A DNA stretch of 64,000 nt from Metopolophium dirhodum (lineage: Eukaryota; Arthropoda; Insecta; Hemiptera; Aphididae). Positions 1 to 11,600 of this stretch are shown in pieces. Position 1 is the stretch's first letter. Each line of letters opens with the position of its first letter. The position numbers and the translations under genes were made by a program. The notes below the pieces were generated by a model. It was not told the DNA's origin. It saw nothing but the letters and a program-made list of their open reading frames with translations, and did not search any database. Location of the stretch: contig NC_083565.1 in NCBI RefSeq assembly GCF_019925205.1, forward strand, positions 9,901,001-9,965,000. Reading direction: 5' to 3'.

Positions 1-266
1 ATATTAAATATACACAGCCTATACATATCGACGACGAATGCAAATGTTATATACATAGATAGTGAATAATCTCCTACATATTGCGAACTTAAATCTAACG
101 AAATCATTTTCTAAATAACGAAATGTTTTTGAGAACTACACAAATTAGAATTCAATTAATTGAATTATATTTAAGAGGACTCCGCACTGGCCCACACGAG
201 TTGTCTCCATCTTACAAACGTACAGCATAGTGAACCTGCAATTTTGAGTTGTTAACTTTAATATTT

Positions 267-506
267 GAGTAAATTGACCTATGATTACACTTAACATGAG
301 AACATTATTCGTGTTCTCTGGTTGTTTATCAATGTGATTATATTTTAATTTTTAAGTGGGTTATGAGTATGTAAAGTATAAAAATGCTCATAGGTAACTC
401 GCTTTAATACAAAAATTTCGTAAAAAACCATCATGAGATCACACATAATTTTATACTTATATCATTACGTAAGTATCTTTAAGTTTGATCATAGGTCAAT
501 TCACTC
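267..506. mobile_element. MITE family A, copy 1
   Basis: The ends are inverted copies: TGAGTAAATTGACCTATGAT at the left and ATCATAGGTCAATTCACTCT at the right, about 240 bp apart, with GAGAACATT inside the left end. Related copies lie at about 9218-9452 and 10551-10792. All are preceded by a shared block containing CTTACAAACG or CTTACTAACG, so the full unit is somewhat longer on the left (from about 200). There is no coding capacity. Confidence 0.65.
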
Positions 507-639
507 TATAAGATGCTATAACAACACGAAATAGGTTCTGCTGCACTCAACATTAGATACGCTTTACGTTTATAAGACTGGAGACAACACATATATGTAT
601 ACGCAAGTATGGCGTCCTTTTGTTTTGTCACCCATGAGA

Positions 640-1200
640 CTTCGCAACATGAAATGTCCACCGAGTTATGCACGGGTCGCACGTCCGAACGTTCCAAACG
701 TCTTTTCCGCTGCATGCATCGCCCATCGGCACTGTGGTACCCACCCTGCCGACACGCGGGGGACCGGTAACCACGTCACGGCCACGGTGTCTCTCGCTCG
801 CACGCTAGCCACCGTCGCGCGATCGGAGTGGTGGGATTCGCCCACAGTTTTGCACGCACCGTTCGCGCCGAACTTGCACGCATCACGAACCGAAACGTCG
901 CTCGAACCGGTCGTAGTGTGCGCGCAGTCCTCCCCCGACCGTCATCGTACCGTGTGTGTCGCTCGTCCCCGCCGAAGTCCCGTCCGCGTGTGTTGTTTTC
1001 TCGTCGTCGGCGCGGCGGTGCGTCACGCCACAGTGTTCTTCCCGTTCGGTTTTTCCGTCGCGTGCGCGTGTAATCGTCAAGCTGACCGGCAAACGCCGTC
1101 GCCTCCACCGCCGTACCGGTTACCGTTCGCCGCTATCGCCTGCACGTATTTCCGGTCACCGCCGCCGCCATGTACGCTTCGGGCAGCAGTCAAAAAGTAA
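640..1200 (+). promoter_or_regulatory. GC/CpG-rich island, candidate Mrtf 5' promoter and first exon
   Basis: About 560 bp of GC- and CpG-rich sequence lies in an AT-rich surround, upstream of and on the same strand as Mrtf. All frames are open for long distances, which is what CpG-rich non-coding DNA does, so I do not call the 201-codon frame here a gene. Near its 3' edge is GCCGCCGCC directly before ATG at 1170, reading MYASGSSQK, with a possible donor AAAAA|GTAAAA. The phase of this donor (0) does not match the phase-1 entry of the exon at 8420, so another exon or donor would be needed. Confidence 0.35.
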
Positions 1201-3337
1201 AATAGCACGTTGACTTTATAATATTATTTATATGTCATAGTAATACCCATAAAAATAGTACACATCTGGTCGACTAAACCCCCCTGGCATAATATTTTCC
1301 TACAATTATTTTATAATACCATACGTATTGCTTGGGTATAGCACTACGTACATACTAACTTTTAAATTTGGAGGATATGGTAGAAATTTGGGGTAGACCA
1401 AGTCCCTCTCCCCTCTATTTGCACCAGTGATAATATCTATACTATACGAAAATATTATATATTTTATCGGTGGGTACTTGTGTATACGCAACGCGCTGTA
1501 ACACCTCACTGTCTAGCTCTCCACATCACGTGGGGCCCGAAGATTACGGTAGAAACCGTCGAATTTACCCACTGTCCATCACGCCACTTGTACCTATTTG
1601 CTTATTTGGTATCAATTTATAAGTTGCGCAGTTTTACGATACACATTTTTCCTCGAGAGAAAATATTAAATTTAATTTTTACGCGTTTGCAATGTATAAG
1701 TACATCATATTACTATATTTCTTGCATAAATCATGATGACGTGGTTGACGATGTGATAATAGCAGAGTAATATAAAATTTGTATTTGTAATTATATTTAA
1801 TATAATAATTGCCACTGTCGGTGCCTTTTAATAGAACCATTACGTGGCCATCTGTCCAACATGCGACGTCTTATATGTATACTGTATACCGTATGTAGTT
1901 AACTTACTAAAATTTTAGATTTTCGGCACAGTACAAGTCGCGTAATATATTCCTTTTAATAGCTGCAACAATTAGGCGTTCCAGGCAAGAGTCTTGAGTC
2001 TTGACCTGTCTTTGCCTGCGTATATAGGTAATATATATTCGCCTGTCTCTCGCCCACCCGACACAGATGTCACGCCAAGCGAGTAGTCAGATCGAATCTT
2101 CAGTTGTGTTTAACTGGGTTTTGTGAGAGGGCACTGCTGAGTGTAAAATATACATACGACCATATGACTATTTTAAACCCACTGTTAGAGAAGCCAACGT
2201 TTAGGTCTATTGGGGCATTGAACTTCTTTTATCTACACGGCTTGGGGCCTGGGGTTTGCTGTATATAATATTTTGTTATATAGGTACTTATATATATATT
2301 TTTAATTAACGAATAGGTAGTTTTATTATTATAAATTATAATATTTACTATTGCTACCTATACCATTATTGTAGTCTTGTAACATAATTAATATTAAGCG
2401 TTATAACCATGGATTTTCATTATATTTATATTACTTTAGGAACCTACTTTAAAAATTGTTCGAGTATCAAATATGTATTGTTATAATATTACTAGCTGTA
2501 CTTAATACCATCGGTTGTGTATTTCAATAAAATATAAAAATAATAAGGGTGATCACCTCCGCAGCAGATGGTCCTTCCTATATGTATGTGCATTGTGCGC
2601 GCTTTTACACTTAATGCAGGATAGAGAAAATCTAGTTTTTATTTAAATTCTTACGCGTTTCCCACAGCTCCACGCGACCCCAGTGAACACCAGTCCACGA
2701 GCACTCACTAAACCCTTACCGACCGTCAGTTTCCCGGTTTTCGGCGAACAGGTGTCCCCGTTATAATATTACATATATTATGTTATATTGTCGTGTGCGT
2801 ATACCTGTTGTATTATACGCATATGTTCGTGTGCATAACATATATGTTTATTGATCGTATATTATGCGTGTTGTTTTTTTTTCGCGGACGGAGAAGCTGC
2901 TTTCACCGTCGTCTCGTCCAAGGCTGCGTCTGGTTGTCTGTCATCCGGACAAGGCTGTGCATTTATCTCGCGTTAGCATACACGTATATTATGTTATGAT
3001 GTGTGTACAGTTGTGGGAGGCGTTTGGCCGCGTATTATATGTTGTGTTCTAAATTTACGGAGCGTACGTGTATACTGTATATATATACCTAGAGGTGCGA
3101 GACGCGTATAAATAATATCGGGCAGAGCGTTCATTTATTTTATTTTATTCTTATATGCGCCGTATAACAAACACTTGCGACGAGTAACGCCTTTTTACAT
3201 CATTTCGATTTCCGTTTACGTTTGAGCATAATAATTATATCCCTTAATATAAAGATTTCCCTCGGCTAGCATGAGTGCATGCAATTGTCATTGTTGTACG
3301 GCCGTGCGGGTCCCCGAGTTTCCCGATCAGCTTCTGC

Positions 3338-3470
3338 TATAAAACCACTGCGGCGCGGGCTTAAGCGCGTAGGACGGACCGGCCGCCGACACCTGTTGGT
3401 CCAGCTGGACCGCCAACGCGAAAACACGGTCAGCACTCTTCGAGGGGCAGGCGGATAGTGTTGGGTGATA
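3338..3470 (+). promoter_or_regulatory. TATA-box promoter candidate with GC-rich downstream segment
   Basis: TATAAAA at 3338-3344 sits in a sharp GC-rich island (about 3295-3460). A start site would be expected near 3368-3374. No ATG follows in the GC-rich part, so it would be the promoter of a non-coding 5' exon. Position and strand fit an alternative Mrtf transcript start. No transcript evidence is available. Confidence 0.35.
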
Positions 3471-3939
3471 TTTGTTTTCGTATATGATATAAATAACGAT
3501 AGAATATTATTATTTTATTATTCAAATCGACCCAAAAGAAAATTATCCTGAATCGCGGTGTCTCTGTTTTTTTTCTACATGATTATTATTGTTGTATTCG
3601 TTTTCTCGTTTCAATAGGAGACGACATTATAATATTATTATGAATTATTGTTCTATGCACACGGTTCTAATGTATATTAAATGGGTGTATAGGTGACTGA
3701 TGTGTTTTTTCCTTCTTCCAGTCGAGTGACTTGCAGCCTGTGTATGTTTATCAGGGTTTGGGAATTTACTGCAGTCTGACTTCGGAAAATTCTACCAAAT
3801 TATTTTCTTCATTCAGTGATTAATATAAATGCGTTTATACACCTTATATTACCTACTATTGAAAAGGTACAACGTGTGTAAACATTTTTACACTCTGGAG
3901 ATATTGTGTACAAAGTATTAGAATGAACACCTGCAGTAT

Positions 3940-4740
3940 GTTGTCTTACAAACGTACAACACATCAAATTTTCATTCAGTAGTTCTTGCTAGTTTTAATA
4001 TTGTTAGGGTGAATTGATCTATTAACAAACTTAAATCTTAATGGTAGCCGGGCCGGATTTGACGGAGAGTTTAAGCGCACTCGTCCCGGGCAGTAGATGG
4101 TTGGGGGGAGAGGGCAGCATCCCGATGCCGAAATACTATAAAACAATTTTTTAATAAAGTGATGTATTGGATTTTTTATCATTTTATAAAATTATAAATG
4201 ACTGCAGGGAAAAAATAAGAAAAGTACCAATTTTGTAAAAAGGTGTTTATATTTAACAATTCTGATTTAACTCATTTTGATTGTACTATTTACTGTATAT
4301 GCAAATGTTGAAGTATTAAATTTAATTAAACTGTAATTTATTATTAATGTAACAGTGTGAAAGTTTAATTACAAAATTTTAATAGATTAATTAATATACT
4401 TATTTTTACTCGTCAAATTATTAAGGTTTATTATTTTGAATTTTTCGTCTTTAACTACCTACTTAGATATTGTATATTTTTAATTTTCTTACTGCTATGG
4501 GCCTCTAAATCGGGCATTTGAAAGTCTAAATCCGGCCCTGATGGCAAAAACAGTACCCATTGTATTACGTTGCTTTGTTGTCGATATTTTTGTTTTTATC
4601 CGATGTATGAGTATGTGATATATAACAATAAAATAATTAATGTCTAGCTTTAAAATTAAAATATCAATAAAAGCTAACGTGAAAAACAGCTGATGATGTT
4701 CTTATCTTTGAAAAACTCATCAGTCGCCGTTAAGTATAAT
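3940..4740. mobile_element. MITE family A, disrupted copy
   Basis: The left part (3940-4035) has CTTACAAACGTACAACA, then AGGGTGAATTGATCTATTAA as the diverged left terminus. The right part (about 4655-4725) has AAAATATCAATAAAAG and GATGTTCTTATCTTTG, which match the right half of the intact copies. The roughly 600 bp between is unrelated and probably inserted or rearranged. Confidence 0.4.
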
Positions 4741-7094
4741 ACATACAGGATCGTGCAAAGCCACAAAACAACAATAAATAAAATATATAATATGATGACA
4801 TCTCCTTGCGGTTCGTATAATGACAAAACGAAGACAACAATAATAGTGTAAAATAACACGTTCGAGAATTCACTTTTGGGTCAACGCGCATAATATAATA
4901 ATTTATTATCGTAAGTTAGAGGTATCTTAGAGGACGCCATACCCACTTCAGATAGCTCGATATTTCGGCTAAACTGTCACGTCAATGACGTGCAATAAGC
5001 TATATTATTATATAGGTACTCATAATTATTGAACCCGGGCATATGATTTGTATTGCAATATGTATTGCGAATATACTGCATCTCACAATGATTAATTAGT
5101 AAAGAATTTCACATAATTTTTGTGTTTTTTTTATTGTTTTTTTTTTTTAAATTGTTATACATTTCAGAGAAAATAACACGCATGCGATAAGACATATTGT
5201 ATAGACTCGTATATTATAATATATACAAAGTGTATATTATATTGTCGTTACATATAATATAATATTTTATTATCGTATTGATCGCAAAAACAATAAACGG
5301 TTATTGTTTATTTTTTCGTTCTCGTGCGTACACGTACGCTGGTGTGCACAAGCAATCTGACGTTAATTTATTACCCGGCCTACCTCGCGTAAAAAAAAAA
5401 AAAATAATAAACATGACGCGCTTTTTACCGGACGACGATGACGACTGACGAGTCTGCAGAAGCAGCGCATACGTTCGATGCATTAAACATTAGGCATTTT
5501 GTATTTTACTGTTCCAGCGTCCTTGTTTTACCGTCGTACACGTTACTCGTATACACATTGCGAATATAACTATTTGTATTATCATCATCATTCGTATATA
5601 CAATATCATATCGTACAATATGTATATATGAATATATAATATATATATGTATACCTACAGTATATTTAATTGTCCATTCCGTTATACATTAATTTTCTCT
5701 GTCAATCATTGTGATTTCGAAAAAAAAATGTTCTTGGACATTATACACTTTTATGTAAAAACAAAATACGAACATTTTTATTATTTTCAGAGTACATAAT
5801 ATTATACTGTCGTATGCGCGATCAGTGGTTGGACATTTAAAAGACTTTAAATATGAGGTTTTCGTCAATGTACGAGTTAACGATTTTCAGTCCGTTTCGT
5901 TCAGTCGTTTTTTTTTATTTTTATTTTTTATCACACGCAGCTATAGTACCTATACATGATTCCCAGTTTGCCATGTATGATACTGGCATCGTATCGATAT
6001 AATATAATATTGTTTATACAGTATAGGTACCTCTTATACATAACGTACGCGCATGTTGTATCTTATCGTAACTTAATTGTTTATTTCGCACATCGCACAT
6101 GTATATTTACGAGAGTACGAAACACCGAAATGGTTTACAGTATACGGCAGTATAATATACAGTGTAATACTCACGTATATAGCCGCGTTCGACGAGCAAA
6201 ATATAATCGTGGGTAAACAACAAGCCAAGATTTGTTTAAAGTTTAAACCGAATATCGACGGATGACGCGCGTATAATACAGTCGGTTAAAAATAATAATA
6301 TATTCGTTTTATCGAAAACGATGTCTGAACGATTAATTTACGACGAACAGTTGGTGCGAATATATATATATTGATGATATTAACGATTTTATTGAAATGT
6401 GTGTATGTTATAGTCAACGTCGGAAAGTAGGTATATATAATCCATTTATAATATAATATATTATATTAAACTATATTTTTTTTTTTGTTCACGCAAAAGG
6501 CGTTATTTTTATATAATACACCGGAGTGAGTATCGCATAAATATTAATATGTTATGTGTTATACTTATATTTGTTGTACAGGTGGTTGTTTGTTTTAAGA
6601 CGCTATTTTGTTTTCCATTCGCTCGTAATCCGTACCTATATGTACTGTCGTCGATTACGACGAGTATATTATATTACAGTGCGTATATTATATATATAGT
6701 ATAATATGCTAGTGTATACATATAGTGACCGTTATTTTATACATAATATGTATTATGCAGTTGCAGTATATATATATGGTATTACGCAATATATAATATG
6801 CTGGTTCACGAGGGGGCGGGGGACTTGTCCAAGGGGCCTTTCTCAGATAGTATATTAATTTAACCTAATAAATATATGTATTATATTAAATGTATTATTG
6901 TACGAAACTATACAAATACTAATAAAAACACGATTTCGTCATAACTCATAATATTATATATTATAGAGGTAGGAATAGGTTTGTGTCTGAAATTATTATA
7001 ATTTATCGTTAGTATTGTAAAGAAAATAGAGACATTTAAAAAAAAATCAAGGAGTATTGACTGCAAGTAGATACATCGGTACATGTTATATCTT

Positions 7095-7135
7095 GTAAAT
7101 TTAATTTATTCATCGCTACGCTTAAAATCTAAAAA
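7095..7135 (+). repeat. Repeat family C, 3' end fragment
   Basis: ATTCATCGCTACGCTTAAAA followed by TCTAAAAAAAG resembles the right end of the long family C copy at 16846-16878. The rest of the element is not visible here. Confidence 0.35.
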
Positions 7136-7849
7136 AAGTATTATGAGGATGCTCAGTAACGCTCTCCGCGTCGCACAAAATTATAGAAGAACCCCCCAGC
7201 TGTAAGACATATATATGTCAAAACATTTTAACTTTTAAACTTTTTCTCATTCTCATCATCGTCAAGGGCGGCTCACGTGACGGGGGTGTCTATCCCACCC
7301 ACCCTTTGGCTTATTTTTGTCAAATAAAATATAATTTGATGAAGCAATGAAAGTGTATTTACCGCAATAATATAACTTCTGAAAATAGTCGAAAATTAAT
7401 TTCCCCCCTTTAAAAAAAGCTAGTACATATAATACGCTTATCAGAATCCAGGAGTTCCTGTACATACCTGTATAGCTCACGACGCGGTGGTTCTTCGTAT
7501 AACTATACTCTATAGTCTATACACCTCGAATGACGAACCGTTTTCTGTAAAGTATTGTATTATAATATATAATATAATTATGAGATTACATAAACGAGTA
7601 TATTATTAATATTATTATTATATTGTCATGTCGTGTCATCGCGCGCCTGTGCTGTATTGTATACACAATGTATGTAATAAACAGCTCGCCCGCGACCTTT
7701 CGCCGACATAAGACTCACAGTAGTCGAAGTACAATATACAATATATTATAGGCATATATCGTATAATATAATATATTATATGTAGGCATACCTATTTGTA
7801 TATTATAGGTTGTATAGGTTATATATTGAGGGTGGGTAGGTTTTCGGAA

Positions 7850-8060
7850 CGGGTTTGGCACCGGAAATTCGCTCGGGTCGACCGTCTTCAATCATCGGAC
7901 GTCTGAATTTCAGTGCAACGGCAAATGGCTATATAATAGGACGAGTAGGCGAGTGAGACGCGACGTGGAGATGCACGTGGGCGGCCCAGCCGGCAGCAGG
8001 TCGCCCACCAGCGCCAGCCTTATACCTGCAAGCTCGCGGTGCGCGCGCGACAATGGAACG
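7850..8060 (+). promoter_or_regulatory. GC-rich island just upstream of the first visible Mrtf coding exon
   Basis: A 200-bp CpG-rich block includes TATATAAT (about 7931-7938) and an ATG at 7971 in good context, opening MHVGGPAGSRSP. The only phase-1 donor that would join this frame to the exon at 8420 is a weak GTTATT near 8064. It is the nearest candidate for the missing Mrtf start, but the splice evidence is poor. Confidence 0.3.
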
Positions 8061-8419
8061 CGTTATTATAATATTTATTATTATTATTACTATATATATT
8101 ATTATTATAACTTAATTACCATAATTTTCATTATAATTTTAATACTAAATATACGTTACGTGTGTTTATGCGGTGGTTTGCTCTCGTTCATCGTCGTCGT
8201 CGTTGTTGTTATTTGTGCACGTCACGGCGACGACCTTCGTCCTGCAAATTGCGAAACTTAAAAGAAAAGCCCATACTACACGAGAATGTGATAATATATA
8301 TGTATAAAAAAAAATAGTATATAGTTTATAGTATAGTGTGTGTTATCATATATTGTAGATAATATTATAACCGTATTATGTTTATTGATCTCTTCGTTTG
8401 TTTTCTGTTCATATCATAG

Positions 8420-8692
8420 ATCGCGGCCGCGGTGAGCTGTTTTGGAAAATTCAGCTTGACCAAGACCTGGTGGACACCATTTCGTCAATTTACCCCGAGT
8501 GGTTCCGCCAACAACAGCAACAGCAGCAACAACAGCAGCTGCATCAACAGCAGCAGCAACAGCAGCAGCAGCTGCAGCAACAGCAGCACACTAACCCATT
8601 GACCATGCAGAACAATATTTCGCAACCGTCTCCGCCCTCAGCCGAGGTGGACGAATCACCGTTGCAAAAGTCTATGGACAAAAACAAAGAAT
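8420..8692 (+). CDS. Mrtf: Mrtf first visible coding exon: N-terminal region with polyglutamine
   Basis: The acceptor is TCATAG just before 8420 and the donor is GAAT|GTGAGT after 8692. The exon enters and leaves in phase 1. After a basic start (RGRGELFWKIQ) comes a short helix-like stretch (QDLVDTISSIYPEWF), then about 25 glutamines broken by L and H. The exon ends in a serine/proline-rich linker that leads into RPEL1. The first in-frame ATG is at 8606, after the Q run. A transcript starting inside this exon would lose the Q tract but keep all RPEL motifs. The N-terminal helix-like piece is not one I recognise from vertebrate MRTFs. Confidence 0.85.
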
Positions 8693-11600
8693 GTGAGTAA
8701 CGACCTGACTTACCTTTATGCTTAATAATATATAATATGTAGGTACATAAGTGTAACTCTATAACGGCTGTATCGCATATATCAGTCCAACAATTATTTT
8801 TATGACGATATAATATATGACTCTATAGTCGATGGAGACGAAATACATACCTGAAGGGTGGGCGGGGTTGTAATATATTGGCGTGCATATTACAGGGAGT
8901 CAAAACCGGTTAAAATATTTCGGATTTCGGGATTCGTGTTCAAAACCAGGTAACATTTTTTGCGAATTTTGAGTTTTATGTTCAAAACCGGGTAAAATGT
9001 TTTGCTGGTAACCAGCTTCCAACTCGTTTTGACGCCCTGGCATATTATGCATGACTCGTGGTCCAGTCCCACTTCCCCGGGAATATCGTGTGGGGGCGAT
9101 GGAAATTCCGTTTATATCCTTCAAATCACCTATAATGTTATCTCCGTCTTACTAACGGATAACATACCAAAATATGTACGTTCAGCAGTTCCAATTTTGT
9201 GTTGTTATAACTTAAATATTATAGAGTGAAATACGATCAAATTTAAAGATAAGAACATTTTCTAAATTCGCTCGTTGATTGTTTACAATATTTAAATTTT
9301 TAAATGAAAGTTATTAGCATTTTAAAATTTTAATATTTTACATACCCATGACTTGCTTAAAAATTAAAATATCTTTAAAAAAACAACGAGAGAGCACTGC
9401 AGATAATGTTCTTATTGTTAAATACAATATTATAGGTCAATTTACTCTAATCGTATTAAGCTAACCACACACAGTTATAATTGATGTATATATAAATATC
9501 CAGTGATTTAAAATTCGAACGTTTAGACCTGTGGTTAACCGCAATAACGTATTTGAGGGGTGGGCGGGGTTGCCATTTATTGGCATGCATTCATTATTTG
9601 TGGTCCAGCCCCTTCCCCCGGGTATATCATGTGGGGGCGACGGAAATTCCGTTTATCTCCTCCAAATCGCCGGATATAACACTTATTGGCTACATATTAT
9701 TCGAGATAATGACACCACTCCCGTGCATAAATATAAAGCTGTTTGGTTTACATGTAATACTTTTGTTTTTAGTAACCACTAAAGTATCTGTTTAACCGCG
9801 GTTTCACTATACCGTGGCGTTTATTGTTGTATATTATATTATATATAATCTTAATTTTTAATCAATACAATGCCGAGGGAACATTAAGTCAATGATCACA
9901 TAATTATGTGTAGGTTATCTGTGGTATACAATTATTTTTCCGTTTAAACGAAATAGCATTAGACTCGTATTGTTTTGGTTACGATTATATTAGCACTATA
10001 AAACGTTATTTGTGTATATAAAAATTATGATTCATCACAAAAGTGAAATATAAGTAAACACAATAAATATTTTCGCAGGAAATCAATAATATTTTATACA
10101 ATGTCTATAGCTTGTCAGTCTCATTCGCTTTTTAGTCTATAGGTTAAATTAGGTAGGTATGCCATAATACAACAAATAGTAAACATGTTTTATGAATCAT
10201 TAAATCTTAAAAATTCCTATTCAATCTGTATTTCAAATATATTCCCACTAACTTAAAGCTTATAGTTAATTCGCGGAAATATTTAGAATTTTGGGACTTT
10301 TATTGGGTCTGATAGAAAACAATTGTACCATAAAGCAGTGTACCTACCTAAAGCTTTCGAGAGTATCGAAATCAACGTCTGCAATAAGGTTTTCACGTGA
10401 CTGAAATACTATTTCATATTTTCATCGCATTTTATAAGAGGATCTCGTACCCGATCATATATTGTTGTATCCGTCTTACTAACGCATACCTAACGGTAAC
10501 ATACCAAAATGTACTTTCAGCAGTCCCAATTTTGTGTCATTAGCTTTAGTATTAGAGTGATTTGACTAATTTAAGACTTTAAGGGATTTCTTCTATTTAG
10601 GACTTCTAAGGATTTTACGATAGTTTCATTTTTAAGCGAGTTATGAGGGTTTTTTAAATTATTTTATTTTACATGCCTACTCAAAACTTTCTTGTAAAAT
10701 ATAATATCTTAACAAATCACTGAGAAAGCATAGATCAAAATATGTTCTTATCTTCGAATTTCAATTATTGATTATAGATTAATTTACTCTAATATTTATT
10801 TAAGAACATAAAATTATAACAATATGTGAATACGTCGTCTTTAAAATGAATTTAAAATGCACTTCATAATGTTAGGTCTATAATTGGTCTCGGTGGATGC
10901 GCCGAAAACTCGCGAAATTGCTTTAAAAAATCTGATTTCATCATTGCGATCCCGGTTGTTTATGGCGAGCTCGTGTTGTAAACATATTGGTACAATAATT
11001 ATTATTATCGTCGTGACCTGTTATCGCGAGTTATTTTTCATTTCTGTTTACTCGAGTCCGTTAATAGATAAACAAATAATAATAATATTATACACATTAT
11101 AATAAATAGAAACAAAAACACTCGAAAACATTGTCGTCGGAATACCGTTTTGACAGATTCTTGTTACTGGATCGTTTATAACGAAAAGTTTTCGAGATGG
11201 CGTCTCTTTTACGCACACAACACATGCACACGTTTATAAATATACACATATATATTACTCGTAGGCTTAGAAGCAGCGCTATATAATATAGGAGACGCGT
11301 GTTTAAAGTTAAAATAATTATGTTGTTTATAAACATTCGTTTTATTAGCCGACGCGTGACAAATCGCATTGTATATGTCACGATCTGTCGCCCGGGCCCC
11401 CGCCGCCGAAAATCGAACTGAAAAAATAATTTAATAATAGTCGTGAGTGAAAGAAAAAAAAACGGCGTCTACGGGCCGGACGTTCATCCCGAGTCCCGAC
11501 ACGGCCGGCGTCAGTGGCAGCGGTGGCGTCGCGTCGGTGGCGATGCTGTTGTTTTCGAAAAACACGACGAGATGGAGTAGCTGTTGTGTTGCCGCTGCAA

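Noticed and set aside
595..1200. 201-codon + frame and several overlapping frames on both strands
   Set aside because: GC/CpG-rich DNA has few stop codons in any frame. Composition is Arg/Pro/Cys-rich with no domain, and several frames are open at once.
2764..2774. TAATATTAC words resembling a rolling-circle replication origin
   Set aside because: TAATATTA-type words are very common throughout the window, there is no conserved hairpin and no Rep-like gene nearby.
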